Translations under genes and position numbers: made by a program
Part shown: positions 23,002-34,646 of the stretch, piece after piece
Layout: each line of letters opens with the position of its first letter
Numbering within the stretch: position 1 is the stretch's first letter
Assembly (NCBI GenBank): GCA_001949185.1
Contig: BDGG01000011.1
Span: 604,454-668,453 of the forward strand
Direction of reading: 5' to 3'
DNA length: 64,000 nt
DNA from: Ramazzottius varieornatus
Taxonomy: Eukaryota; Tardigrada; Eutardigrada; Parachela; Ramazzottiidae
The notes under the pieces: model-generated
What the model was told of the DNA's origin: nothing
Seen by the model: the letters and a program-made list of their open reading frames with translations, nothing else
Databases searched by the model: none

Positions 23002-23686
23002 ATGTTCCAACCCTTTAAGACCAAGCTACCTCGACAGTACGACGAGAAAGCCCTGAAGGATACTCTTTCTGCGATCGAGAATAGAATGGGACTACGCGAG
23101 ACAGCTCGACTCTTCAAAGTTCCTTGCATGACTGTCGCCCGTTACGTCAAAGATGCCAAAGCCAAGAAGATCGGCCGAGGAACGAAGCTGAATGCTGCAG
23201 AAGAAAGACTGCTGGTGGACTTACCGAAGAAGTCTGGGAATGTCGGATTTCCATTCGATAAAACTCAGCTACGTGTTTTTGGAAAATGAAATGAGATTTG
23301 CAAAAGGTAGAACTGTCTCAGTTTATTGTATAAACCAAAATCGTTCGATTACCAATTCTGACCGTTGCACTGCTGCAGTTGTTCGGAATGTCTTCGGTAA
23401 AGACTGGCATGGTCGCTCCTTAAAGAGCAAAAGAAACTTCTCTTCGATTGGCTTCGAATGTCGACAGGAAGAAGGTGCGCGAGTGGACCACAGAAGCCGC
23501 GGAGTCGTGGATCAAGTTACTCAGTGAGCTGGAAGAGTAAGGCTACCTGTCAGATCCTGACGGAATCATCACTCTTGACAAGTCTAGCTTTATTCTTTGT
23601 TTCGAAAATCTGCGGGAATGCGGCTGGTCGGATGTACGAGCCCCTGGTCCTCCTCGACGGAGTCGTGCATCAGGGCAGTATGTACT
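23002..23686 (+). pseudogene. Pogo/Tigger-like transposase fragment
   Basis: The frame 23002-23289 encodes an N-terminal helix-turn-helix of the pipsqueak/CENP-B type (YDEKALKDTLSAIENRMG then LRETARLFKVPCMTVARYVK), followed by a second segment like the start of the Tc5-type DNA-binding domain. After frame breaks, bases about 23470-23650 read a D-P-D-G-I-I-T-L-D-K-S step, matching the region of the first catalytic Asp in DDE transposases of this family. The frame then runs into the terminal repeat of another element at 23687. The gene is broken and incomplete. Confidence 0.6.
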
Positions 23687-24426
23687 GTATTCCCTCAATA
23701 GTTCTGCGAATTACGTCATCACCTCGGTAAATTACACCTGCAGCAGTTTCTACACACGATAGGTTGAATGTTTGATTCTCGGCTGTCTTATATTCCCTTG
23801 CTGCACATTCTTTTGTCATCTTTTGACCGGAAGGACATCTGATAAGTTTATTGTTGCTATAAAGCCTAAAACTCAAAGTTCTCACTCCGTTGACGAGGCA
23901 AAGCGTCATGTAGATGCGTTGGGAAGAGGGAAGGGAGGCCTTCTGAGTTATGCCAAGTCGGTCGGAATCCCTGAATCGACACTGCGTCTTTGGAAGTAAG
24001 CACGATATATTATTGATTTGAAAACTCAAACTTTTTCTCAATGATTCCTCTCTTGTACCGATCTGGGAAGCTGCCGGAGAACGTCAACAATTCCGGAAGA
24101 AAGGTCGGACACCCTGAACTCGAGTATGAAGTCTTCAGCCGACACCTGAAGTGTCTGAAGGAGTTCAAACCAACTCGAGATTTCGATTTGCAGAGGATCG
24201 GTCTTGCAGTTGCATTCGAGCGAGGGATCACGGGGTTCAGGGCATCGAAAGGATGGGTAGAGAAGTTTAGGAAGCGGCGGGGATTGTTTTGAGAGTCACA
24301 ACGAAGATCAGCCGAAAGTTCGCGCAAACGGATAATTTTCGCAACAGACAGATAATTTTCTATCCCCGCCGGGCAACATTTACACAGACCGTCACGTGAT
24401 TTGCAGAACTATCGAGGGAATATACA
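23687..24426 (+). mobile_element. 740-bp TIR element carrying Tc5/CENP-B-type DNA-binding exons
   Basis: The arm at 23687-23721 (TCCCTCAATAGTTCTGCGAA) and the arm at 24391-24426 (TTGCAGAACTATCGAGGGAA) are inverted repeats of about 30 bases. Between them, 23850-23997 encodes a helix-turn-helix (LLSYAKSVGIPESTLRLW). After a likely short intron, about 24066-24290 encodes a Tc5-type domain (G-H-P-E-L-E-Y-E-V-F ... FRASKGWVEKFRKRRGL). The catalytic domain is missing, so this is a truncated, non-autonomous derivative that has retained the DNA-binding part. It interrupts the first pogo-like fragment. Confidence 0.6.
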
Positions 24427-25068
24427 GTTCTCACGGACTACTTTCGAAAGGAAGTATCGCCAAACGCTCCCAGAAAAGTGAGCAACGTATTGTTTCTAAA
24501 TGGCAGTTTCTTAAACAAACAAGGGCAGATTGTTTTCCAAGGTGGCGCACGGTTGGATCTCATAGTGGACGGCTAGATGCTCGGTTGAAAGGATGGAAAT
24601 TTGGTCGACCAGAAACGTCATCCGCAGACAGTATCGTCAAGTGTGTTCTTCTGTCTGTTTGTCTTTGCTGCCTTTCTGTGGTCTTCAGCTTGCTTCATGT
24701 TGCAGACACCGATAGTTTTTCCAGGATTCATGAACCTCTGGTTTAACTCTTTCGATCAGTTTCACTTAGCTTCGCTGTTTGTTCGTATCTGTACCTGGAA
24801 CGATTGCAAAGTCAGCCGGAGCTGCGTTTGGCTGTGGAGGGGATAAGGACTGGAACGGCAGTGGTATCCGAGCAGGAGGAAAATTCGAACTGAGGAGGAT
24901 CAGCAAGGCTGGACGAGCACGTGCAATATGTGATTTTCCCTCTCGTTATCGTGCTCTGTTTATCCAGAGCAGATCGCCGTAACAGGCCAGGCCAGTCACC
25001 ACCCGAGAACTCAAGTCCAATGTGCGATAACTACGCAAACGGAAGCCGGCAAACAGTTTCCGTCATTA
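24427..25068. other. Gene-free stretch after transposon debris
   Basis: No gene recognised. It may contain more decayed transposon sequence but I find no motif to support that. Confidence 0.3.
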
Positions 25069-25220
25069 CAGTACTGTAAGGCTTCATGAACTTCGCGAAT
25101 CCCATCATATGCGCGAAACATCCCTTGGAGGGTTGGTAATGCAAATTTTCGGACGGGGTTTCAGCTGTACGCGTATGATGACGCAACTCGCGAAGTTCAT
25201 GAAGCATTACAGTACTGATA
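25069..25220. repeat. 150-bp fold-back element
   Basis: The arm at about 25066-25110 (GCTTCATGAACTTCGCGAAT) is matched by its reverse complement at about 25171-25215 (CTCGCGAAGTTCATGAAGCA) over about 45 bases, with a loop of about 60. Both outer ends carry CAGTACTG. This is a MITE-like hairpin. Confidence 0.7.
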
Positions 25221-27052
25221 ACCGCACTGCACGCTATTTTGGATGTGGCGCACTTTTCAGCGTACCCTGGCGTTACTATTGGCCGCGCATGCTTGAACAT
25301 GTGCGCAAGTATGTGCGAGGTTGCACGCATTGTTAAATCCCAGTGTAACGGACTCACTGAAGCTTGCAACAATGTTCTTGCCGTCATGTTGTCCATCTGT
25401 GTGAGTCAGCAGTTTGGGGCAGTATGGGAAGCTCTTTCGGGCACCAGTCCGAAGACTGCAAGCATGTATCAGTCAGAGCGATCAAACGATCGCATACGAG
25501 CCTTGTACGTCACCCTACACAGGCGTCAGGCGTGCTGATACGTCACTTTCTGAACAGCCAGTCAAAAAGTCAGCCCTAATAAAACCGGCTATAGGTTACA
25601 CACCTCTCTGCATGTTACATGGTAGGGAGCGTTGGTCTGTGCTTGACACCCAGCTTGGATCGTTAAAGGTAACCAAAAAGACGAGCGCACGCGAATAGCT
25701 GCGAGCTTTGGTCGAAAGGATTCGAAGTGCTCATCAAGCTGCTCGCGACAGTATTTTGAAGGTCCAGACAGGCTGTTTTGACGGCAAACGACCGAAGAGT
25801 TACCAGGGAATACAAGCTCGATGATCTCGTGTTACTGTATACCCCTATTACCGAAGAAGGTTTATCACCAAAATTCCCACTATTCTGGTCCAGACCGGAT
25901 TGTAATCCGGAAGTCGAAACTGAACTATGAAACTGAATCCGTTCGTGCAACGTATCGGTATGAATCCACGGCCGAAGAAATGGCGAATGTACGTTGCTGA
26001 TTAAGGATACGCATTCCGTTTTTCGCTCCGTTCCTGATTCCGCCTGCAAAATAGGAATTCCGTTCCTCTCCAGCTGATCCCGAGTTGGAGCACTGGAATT
26101 CCGAATCGGAGTATAAGCCTCAGACCAGAATTCCGCTCGTCGAAAGTCGGTTTTCCGCAGTGGAATTACCAGTTTTCGCGACGATTGGCGCAGTTCCACG
26201 CACTGTTTGGGAGCTCGGCAGACAAATTCGGCGAGGTAGGTTTTCCCAAGTGGCGCAGATTTCAAATGTGACTGGCTGAAAGCATGCGCAACTTGGGAAA
26301 CCACCCTGAAGAGCTTGTTAGCCGGGGCCCAGCCGATCTTCCGACTGGGTTTTCGCCTTCTATAGTGCAGTTTTGGTATTCCGATCTTTGATCTGGCCGA
26401 ACTCCGAATTCGGAATTCCGCTTCGAATTCCGTTCCAGGGAGAAGGTCAGGCGGAATGCGCATCCTTATTGCCGATAATATGGGGGCATAAGTTGTTTGA
26501 AAAGTCTGAGATCTGAAGTCAGGAAAACTTTGTGCAGACTTTCGTCCACAAAGATGCAAGTCACACTTTCGCACCCGATAGATGTTAACACAAACAGCGG
26601 AAAATTTTCTTTTGAGACCGTCAAGCAGCCCTGGTCGTGTAGAAGACGCTTTTCTTTCGGCTTTTCAGAAAACAGTGCTCGTATTGAACGTATACGTGTC
26701 GTTGGGTTGGAACTCCGACATACTCCTCGGATATTTCTAAAAAAATATGAAATGTGAGCCACACTTGTTACTACTGTATAAAACAAACGTGTTAGAATAA
26801 AGCGAGACATTTCTTACAGAAAGTACGCAGACATTCAGTTATGAGTATCGAACCATATTTCTGACATAGCCTAAATTTTGGCAGAATGCGAGCAAAGGTT
26901 TGCAGGACGCTCTTCCATTGGAGTGAAAGGGATAGTAGAGTGGATCAGGATATCTATTGATAGCATTTGTTTCATCCTACCGTATCATCCGTAGGAAATC
27001 TTGCGAGATATGTGTTGAGTAGGCATTCGTGCGGAATTGCTGATCCCTGAGA
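25221..27052. other. Gene-free stretch
   Basis: No gene recognised apart from one palindromic element (26207-26327). Bases 26030-26110 and 26390-26460 contain many GGAATTCC-like fragments (GAATTCCG and its complement in both orientations), perhaps a degraded repeat. Confidence 0.4.
26207..26327. repeat. Palindromic GTGGCGCAC element, intergenic copy
   Basis: Starts GGGAGCTCGGCAGACAAA, has CCCAAGTGGCGCAGA in the left stem and GCGCAACTTGGGAAA in the right stem, and ends in a degraded terminal arm. It is diverged relative to copies at 38-58 kb and is one of two copies outside introns. Confidence 0.65.
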
Positions 27053-28129
27053 TCAGGCACGGCCCGAGGTTGCAAAGCGAACTAATTTTCCGTCTGTCGC
27101 TCGACGGGTAGTGTTGGAGTTCAAGACTGTGAATAAAAAGATGAAAGGTGCGAAGCCGTAGCCTGAGAGGTTCCATGTTGCTAACCAAGCATACACGGAT
27201 GGGGAAAAGCTTATCAGCTTGGGAGAGCCTAACATTAGCAGGTGGTAAAACGTTATGGGTGCCCAAAATATTGCTGTGTGGAAGGCTATCCAGGCCAGTA
27301 CTACTAGACTTTTCAGTGAATGATGTCTTCTTGAGGCCGATCCAGAACTTGGCGTGGTGCCTTGAACCCCTCGCGATATTGATGGCAGCGCGTTACCTGC
27401 TGACAAAGTTGGTAACTGCGAGACTCTATTCGGGCCACTCGCATTGGGCCGAACTTTTAGTTGTCTTTTCTTCCTTGCGGTCAGCTGAATAACGAGGATT
27501 ATGTAGATGATCGGGATCAAAAATACTGGGACGTTCAAAAATATACGAGCAACAATGGAGTACAAGGGATGGGCTGCGTCGTCCAGTCTGCATGTTTCAG
27601 ATTTTCGAGTGCGATAAATATCATCCAGAACAATCATAGGGGATATAAGAGTAATGCCGAGAAACCAGGCGAGAGCACATAGAGCATATGCCAAACGTTT
27701 CGTGTGATGGGCTCGGTAGTGATGCGGAGCATATATTGCCCAGATGCGATTCATCGCAATCAAAAGCTCGCTATATGCACTTACGATACCACCGGCGTAG
27801 ATGAGGAAGAGCACTGCAGAACAACCATGTTCACTATATGGCCAATGGCCAGCAAAGACTTGCCGAGTGAAGAATGCAGAGAAGACTGCGCATAGCAAAT
27901 CTCCCAACACTACGGAAGCCGCATAAATCATGAAAGCTGAACGTTGTGTCCACATCGCGTAGTGGCAGAAAAACAAACTGACTGAAGATAGTGCAATTAC
28001 TGACTGACTTGCCGATACGGATCTCTGTAGGTAGTTCATAGACTGTCGATTCGATGATGACAAATTAAGCAAACTGCTTTGAGGAGTATTTACCAGCCCG
28101 CCATGGAGTCCAACTTCCGAGCAGTTCAT
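27053..28129 (-). CDS. Intronless orphan class A-like GPCR (NRIW variant)
   Basis: An uninterrupted 358-residue minus-strand frame with N-glycosylation sites near the N-terminus (NCS, NLS) and seven hydrophobic segments. The end of TM3 reads AMNRIWAIYAPHHYR in place of the DRY box. A Cys before TM3 (SEHGCSAVL) and one in extracellular loop 2 (SETCRLDD) are in the positions of the conserved disulphide. TM7 lacks NPxxY and reads YGFAPFIFLF. Intracellular loop 3 is long and Ser/Arg-rich, and TM6 has W-I-A-F-H rather than CWxP. It shares intronlessness, the NRxW step and overall length with the GPCR at 2822-3889, so they are probably members of one expanded lineage-specific family. Ligand unknown. 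The start ATG at 28129 is the first in frame. Confidence 0.8.
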   Translation of the reverse strand: MNCSEVGLHGGLVNTPQSSLLNLSSSNRQSMNYLQRSVSASQSVIALSSVSLFFCHYAMWTQRSAFMIYAASVVLGDLLCAVFSAFFTRQVFAGHWPYSEHGCSAVLFLIYAGGIVSAYSELLIAMNRIWAIYAPHHYRAHHTKRLAYALCALAWFLGITLISPMIVLDDIYRTRKSETCRLDDAAHPLYSIVARIFLNVPVFLIPIIYIILVIQLTARKKRQLKVRPNASGPNRVSQLPTLSAGNALPSISRGVQGTTPSSGSASRRHHSLKSLVVLAWIAFHTAIFWAPITFYHLLMLGSPKLISFSPSVYAWLATWNLSGYGFAPFIFLFTVLNSNTTRRATDGKLVRFATSGRA

Positions 28130-29580
28130 TTTTACTACAAGACCATCAATTTCCGTAGCATTGGTGATTGTGATGCACAGAATTCGAAGGGAAAGACATC
28201 TGACGAACCCAGATGCCGGCTGGTCGTACGCGATTCAATCGAGCGATAAGCCAGTTGGGAATCGATTTGGAAAAGCTCGACCTATTGCACAACCCCGGAG
28301 GCACGAGAACCTTTCACAGCTTCATAGGTCAGATGGTGACCCTGTGTGGGCAAGTCTCCGAATTGTTTCAGTGCCACGAGCGGTCTGATCAAAACATATA
28401 TTCGCAGCTACCTACGATCGCCATATGGGACTTTCCAGCGTCTTTGTGTGCTGCTGAAGTGGCAGTGATTTGGCACGCTATGGTCGGTAAACGAGAAGAG
28501 TAATGTATGATGAAGCATATTAGCGATATGATTCGCTTCGGACAGAACGTTGCGGTAGTAATCCCACCCATCACGCTCATACGTTCGATAGGTCATGAGG
28601 CTCCCCATAGTGATCTTGCGTCTGATAGACCCCAGAGTGTTCTGCTGTTCATTCCTTTTGCGACCAGAAAGTTAAGCAGTAGCTGAGACCTGGTGACAAA
28701 CGGCGATCAAAATACTGACCACATCATGACTCACATAAACAGATGAAAACTAGGTTAGTTAGGTAACTGCAACGTATGGTACAGTGAAAATGTAACCGCA
28801 GTTTCCGGACGGCACGAAAAGTTGTATAACTGTAGCAAGAAGGCTGCGGAGTTGGTTAGCAGCTACGTCACAGGAGCTAAAAGTTTTGCGGTGAGAAACC
28901 GAGGAAAACGCGATTTTCATAGTGTGAAAACCGAATATGTATATGGCGAAAACGATCACCTTAGTCAACTTATAAATCAGCTCACAGCGAAAACTTGACT
29001 GATCGAGAGCGTACAATTAACGGTCTGAGCAATGAGGCACCCAGTCAGCGCGGGGAACAGCGGTTTTTGTCGTTCGCCTTTCCACGCAGCGACATCAATC
29101 AGTCAGTCTGAGAGTCGCGGGGCTAAAGACAGGCACGGCCTTAGTTTAGTTCGGCTTAGCCCTGACGACGCTTCGGCTCTTCATTTTCATACGACTTACC
29201 AAGAAATTTTCGACGGTCTCTGGCTTTTTGACGCGAAACTCTTAGTCCGTTTAGCGCATTAGGCACATTAAGTCCACTAGGTTACCATGAACGACTAGCT
29301 CGTTATGAGTAACTACGTGGACTTTGCGAACGCTCGAAAAAGCTAGTTGGTGTGGTAGACGGTAACACGAACAACTGCAAATAACCTACTTGAAATTAGC
29401 GTTCACAAAGTCCTAGTTATTGACGTGGTTTACTATCTGCTAATTCCGAAATTGCTGACTTTGTCGTATCGCATTCCCGCGATGCTTCTTGCGTTCTCAC
29501 GACCAGTTCACATTTGGTCGTTCACAAGTAACCCGCAGCTTTCGTTGTAATATTGTGGGCGTCCCTTTTCTGCCAGTTAA
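28130..29580. other. Gene-free stretch with one inverted repeat
   Basis: No gene recognised. A 96-residue plus-strand frame at 28213-28503 has a fairly natural composition (a G-T-R-T-F-H-S-F-I-G step) and might be an isolated exon, but I cannot assign it. An inverted repeat of about 24 bases pairs 29310-29334 (TACGTGGACTTTGCGAACGC) with 29398-29421. Confidence 0.35.
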
Positions 29581-29583
29581 AGG

Positions 29584-29660
29584 TCTGTGCTCGCAATGAG
29601 CACGCTGGTGAATTGCCGACACGAAAAGCTTGGTAATCAGTATGTTAAGAGGTTCAGAAG
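29584..29660. repeat. Partial end of the 518-bp element family
   Basis: GTGCTCGCAATGAGCACGCT followed by GGTGAATTGCCGACACGAAA matches the terminal palindrome and end of the element at 10239-10756, including its outer flank. The rest of the element is absent, so this is a solo end or an older truncated copy. Confidence 0.55.
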
Positions 29661-30127
29661 CTATCACAGTAACACCGTCCAAGCGAGCAAACGAAAACCA
29701 AAACTGGGGAAGGTCTCGAAAAGCGAGACGTCCACTAAACAGTGGGTACATGAACGAGAAGCAGGCACAGCAGTCGACGTTCGCTGACCGGTGTCCGGCG
29801 TTTTGCTTGCATCTCATAAACCAAAATGAAACAAGAACACTTTGTTGTAGGTTTAATTCTTACCTAACATGTGGTTGGCCTTCGCTGCAGACTGCGGATC
29901 GTTGCACCACGGCAGGGCCAATCTCCTTATCTGATGATGGCGTTAAGATCAGAATCAGCTGCTCTAGTTGACAGCAGCCCATTCACTGGACTGCGCGCGT
30001 TTGTTTTCTGCATACCCATAAGGAACGTTCGGTTGGACCTAGCTTGCACGTGGATATCTGAACATGTACCGTGGCAAGCCTGAGATAAGTAGCGTTTGTG
30101 AATAGCTTATGTGATCACTGACCCGCA

Positions 30128-31332
30128 ATGGATCCTCCAGCCTCATTTTCCGGTTTTTCTTCTGATTTATTCAACCTCTTGCAGTATTTGTGTATGCTGT
30201 CGGCTATTTTGATTCCAGTTATATGGAAGATTTACGTATTTAACACAGAATTCCGGTTTTACGGGAGACACGTCTTTTATGGTTTCTGCGTTATGCTGAC
30301 CAGTCTGCTGAGTATCCCCTTAGCTCTGCGCAATCCGGGCGATCCCAGCAACGCTAGGTACGATAATGTCCGTCCATCCTCGCGAATGGGAATGTGTGCC
30401 CGAGGCTGTTCTCCCAATTCAAAATTTGGTTGTAGAGATGCTGTTGCGTGGATTTTCGTTAAACTACTGAAAGTTCCACAGCTTTTCGGCATCACCGTTG
30501 AAGCCAGAGGACTGAAAAACTTTGATGTGAAAGGACCTTTCATTGTTGTTTGCAATCACCAGACATCGCTGGATTTAATACGTAAGTGACGGCAAAACAT
30601 GAAATCTCAGCGTTTAATTCAAACTATCGGTTTGGCCTGAAGAATGTTTTTTTTGTTTCAGCCATGTGCTCAGTGCTTCCATCGAGATGCGCTTCAATGG
30701 CCAAGCGTGAACTAATGTATGCTGGACCGTTTGGCCTGGCCTTCCTCTTATCTGGAGGCGTTTTCGTCGACAGACGGCCAGGAAAGTCTCGCGATACTAT
30801 TGAACGTACTGTCCGGCAATTAAAGCAAAAGAACGTAAGACTTGTCACTCATGTCCGAAATCCATCCCTGCACCATTACAGTATCACATGATTTCGTAGC
30901 TTTTTGGCTTTACAGGCAGGGCTATGGATATTTCCAGAAGGTACTCGAAATCACGCAGGTGGATTATTGCCTTTCAAAAAGGGTGCCTTTCTCATGGCTG
31001 TCCAAGGGCAATTTCCCGTTATCCCGGTGATTATCTCGAGTTACTCGGCTTTCTACGACCTAGCTGCGCGCAAATTCGAATGTAAGTTCGGCCAGAACGA
31101 AACTTCTACCTTCCTATGCCACGTTGTGTTTTACCACTCTCTGTTCTCGTTTTCAGCTGGGAAAGTGATCGTGACAGTTCTTCCGCCAGTATCTTCCAAA
31201 CCTTACACCGTCGATAGTATTCAGAATTTTGTTGACGATGTCACATCGAGTATGTTAGCCGTATACGAATTATCTTCAAAGGAAGCTTTATCTGGTTCGG
31301 TTGGATGCTCTGCAGAAAAACATGACTCATAA
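30128..31332 (+). CDS. 1-acylglycerol-3-phosphate O-acyltransferase (AGPAT/PlsC family)
   Basis: Five exons, 30128-30357, 30436-30581, 30662-30834, 30916-31081 and 31157-31332, join in frame to 296 residues, the family's usual size. The enzyme acylates lysophosphatidic acid to phosphatidic acid, an early step of glycerolipid synthesis, in the ER membrane. Motif I is NHQTSLD (the H-x4-D catalytic pair). Motif II includes MAKRELMYAGPFGL. GGVFVDRR follows, then motif III FPEGTRNH. Motif IV is within F-P-V-I-P-V-I-I-S-S-Y. The N-terminus has two or three hydrophobic segments before motif I. Introns are 73-81 bp and free of repeats. It matches AGPAT1/2-type proteins; I cannot say which. Confidence 0.9.
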
Positions 31333-31605
31333 TCTCATTGTCTTGTCTTACCACGATGAAGACAGTGAACGGAAACTAACATAGATCCGATGCACAGATC
31401 AAGTTGCCACCGCTGCATGAAAGTGCACACCTACGGCACGTATAGTACACGCCCCAAAAATATCACAGCACAAATTATTGTTGCTGTGATCGTAGTGGCG
31501 AGCCCGTGGCGCTCCTGATTTCCCTGTGGCTGGTTACAATATCAATGTACAAGAAGTATGAGCACTCGTGCTCGATGCTAAAACAACCGCCTGTGCTTGG
31601 CTACC

Positions 31606-31650
31606 AGTGGCTTTTGTGGCTTTTGTGGCTTCTGTGGCTTCTGTGGCTTG
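31606..31650. repeat. Tandem TGTGGCTTY repeat
   Basis: Four to five units of a nine-base repeat (TGTGGCTTT or TGTGGCTTC). Translation in one frame gives a short Cys-Gly-Phe repeat, but no gene context supports coding. Confidence 0.7.
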
Positions 31651-32763
31651 GGGTTACCAGTAGCCGCTCGAGGGGTCACTAGTGGCGAATGGGACTGCTG
31701 GTGGCAACTAAATACTCCAGGAGTCTCCCGTGGCCATCACTGGGTACGCTGGCAGTCGGATGCACGAGAAGAGCTGGCAGTGGTTGCAGGAGCCAAAAAC
31801 CGGACGTTTCTCTGTTTTTGGCAATTGTTTTTTTGGCCTTTCAATTACGGCAGTTTGTTGGTCGTTGCTCGGAGTTCATTGCCTGCTTTTCGTGAACAAA
31901 AACTCAGGCAGCGTATGTGTAAGGTACGAAAACGCCTTCCTTTATTGGACCGGGATCTGACACTTCACAAAAATCTCGTAAATTTTTGTTCACGAGTAAT
32001 GCGGGTTAGTAAAACTCGCAAAACGTCAAAAAAGTTTCGAAAAAATGTTTTACCTGCGTTAACGTATTTACATTATATTTCCCGCCAGTTTCAAGTTTAC
32101 TGATTTTCTCGTTTTAGTCGTGACGTTCTGATTTCACTGCCAAGTTTCGTATCTTAGTCTCTGGCTTTTGGATTTCCTTCCTGGCATTTCAGTTTCACTC
32201 TCACAAATTTCAGTTTTAGTCCCACTCTATACATTTTTGTCTTCCGGTTTTGAATCATCGTCTCAGCGTTTCAGTGACCGTCTCATACATTTTGGCTTTC
32301 GTCTCAGCTTTTCGATTTTATTCTTTGCCTTTTCAGTTTTCGTTCTGCACTACAGTTTTACTCTCGGTTATAGTCCCGGGACTAAAACTGTAACTGAAGA
32401 AAAGACTGAATCTATTATGGTCTAGACGGCAACTGAACACAGCACTGGTATGTAGAGACCATACTGTAACTCTTGTAAATACTGCGAACTTGGTTCTGTT
32501 GAATTTTGGTCTCGAACAAGTGTTTGAATGTGTCCGTTTCCATCTTACTTCTTCGTTCTACCAAAGGATAAACAATGAAACGCGGTGGATTTTGCCACTT
32601 TCAGGCGTCTACGAATTAACTGCGCGATGGGGAAACGCTAGCAAAACATCTTCTGAAACGCTCCTTCACCCAACGCGGTAACACTAAGTACATAACCTCA
32701 GGCGGGTAGAGAAACGCTGACGTTCCTTTGGAGCGGTCCAACCGCACACCGACAAATTTGGGG
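31651..32763. other. Gene-free stretch
   Basis: No gene recognised. Bases 32100-32400 contain many CAGTTTTAG- and TCTCAC-like fragments and a self-complementary patch near 32350-32390 (AGTTTTACTC...TCCCGGGACTAAAACTG). Confidence 0.35.
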
Positions 32764-33510
32764 TACGAGGTAAAGGACATGGAGTTTTCCAGTGAGAATT
32801 TCGGACATGAAAATTTCCAGGTTGTTTTAACGTGGCTGCTGGTCAGAATGCGTCGTACGGTAAGTCAGTCAATAGAGAAAGTCCTTCTGATCATAGCCAA
32901 GCCGTCTTCCGAGTCATTTGACGGTGCAAAGGTGACAAAGGAAGGTCTGCAGGAGGCAGGATAAAAACCAATGTCAAAGAGCCTGGACAAGAAATAAAAC
33001 GTAGGCCTGAAGAGGCGCTTGTGTAGTCTTTTACGGAGACGTACGGCAAGACGTCACACCTCCGTTCTGGTCAACTCCTAAAATAACATAAGTGATTAAT
33101 GGATGCTCTACAAAGCCTCCGACGCATTATATTCTAAGCTTAGAATATTCTTGTGACACTCGCATTGTTTTCAACCTTACCGAGATTCCTGACTTTCCTG
33201 GTGCGAGTACAGCAATTTGTGTGTCTTTTTTCTGCATTATTTGAGTTCTTACCTCTAGGTGATATGTGGGAATCAGGGAATAGTGATGTAACGGAGAGCT
33301 TGGTTTTTTGGAAAAAGAAGTGCAACTGAATGTTTACATTGCACCGACTATTCGTTACCGTACCACAGATCTTAGCTGCGGTTGCACATTCCAGTCTGTA
33401 AGACGTCACGTGACAAAACAGTCAGATATTGTGGTGTCACCCTACACCGCTGTTTGGAAATTTTCATGTCCGAAGTTTCCACTGGAAAACTCCATGTCCT
33501 TTACCTCGTA
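32764..33510. mobile_element. 750-bp element with 55-bp terminal inverted repeats
   Basis: The arm at 32764-32820 (TACGAGGTAAAGGACATGGA ... AATTTCGGACATGAAAATTT) has its reverse complement at about 33455-33510, with a few mismatches over about 55 bases. The interior has no recognisable transposase. Structure and size fit a non-autonomous DNA transposon. Confidence 0.7.
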
Positions 33511-33731
33511 TGTGCATTTGAACTGATATTCAGCTGATGGTTGGCATTTTGAAGGATGCACTGTTGCTTGACGTACTCGTACAGAATATTAAATTTACCT
33601 TTTATTTCGAACGACTACATCTGTGGACAAGCCTGTACGCGGGTTTGATGGCGCGAGATGCAGAAACCGTAAGTTCTGATTATGAAATCGCGCATTCTCC
33701 CGTACAAATCATGCGACTCTCCTAAACACTG

Positions 33732-34376
33732 ATGAGTTGTATAAAAGGACGGAGGTTTTTGGAACTTCGGGTCTCACTCCTCGTAACTGTGTTCATTGTT
33801 CTTCTTGCTTCGCTGGCCGTTCTTTGTGCATATTATCATCGAAATCCGGTGCCCGTTGCCTTTCTCACCAGTCAGCACGTTGCAGATGCATGGCTAACGG
33901 GAATGAGGACTCTGCGATGAAGTGAGCGCCTCCGGCTGGACACTGCCGTCTGCCTGGCAGTGCTGGTGGTCCTAGGTGAGATCCGTCGCTCGAGTACTCG
34001 AATACAGGCAGCCTCACGTAACATGCCACAGAAAAATCTGATAGAGAGAGATGATAAACTTGAACTCCGTTATGGAGTATGGACACGAAACGATGAATTC
34101 GGGATACAGTCGATTACGTTCAAGCTAGCAATAACAGCAATATCAGTAACTGACTCAAAACGAGCGTATACTACTGTGGACGACCAAGAATTGTCAAGTC
34201 TTGTCAAATACTGTAGAGATAGCACTGGCTGCCGACTGACAGTCGACAGGACCATTCGTTGCCGAGATTACCCTGAACTGACCGACGTAGACACAGTCTT
34301 AACCGCGGGCAAAGTTAGGACCAGAATCCTCGTACGGTTTATCTGGGACTGCTGTCTTGTCCCCTTGCACGGATAG
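33732..34376 (+). CDS. Possible exons of an unrecognised membrane-anchored protein
   Basis: A frame from 33732 starts with an ATG, a basic stretch and a strong hydrophobic run (about 20 residues beginning L-R-V-S-L-L-V-T-V-F) typical of a type II membrane anchor. A second open frame to 34376 has natural-looking composition and several cysteines (LVKYCRDSTGC, T-I-R-C-R-D-Y-P). I tried to splice the two but the phases did not agree, so they may be separate or decayed. No family is recognised. Confidence 0.25.
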
Positions 34377-34646
34377 TGTCATTCGCGAGAGCGAGTTTTG
34401 CTGTTGTAGCCATCTTCGCAGTATTTGTGGGTTTCTGGGCCACGATCAAACAATCAACTCGTTGCACAGTAAAAAGTACATAGGGTGTAGTTCATTTGCA
34501 TGTCACGTGACTGCGCAGAACCTTGGAGGTAATACAGTAGTTTCTTGCTGAATGAATGACACGATCGACTACGGCTAACTGACAACGTAGGTCAAACTGG
34601 AACATTGCGTTCCGCTCGCTCTTACCCGCGACCGTGCCGTAACAAA

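Noticed and set aside
31606-31650. Cys-Gly-Phe repeat peptide
   Set aside because: It arises from a simple tandem DNA repeat, with no gene structure around it.
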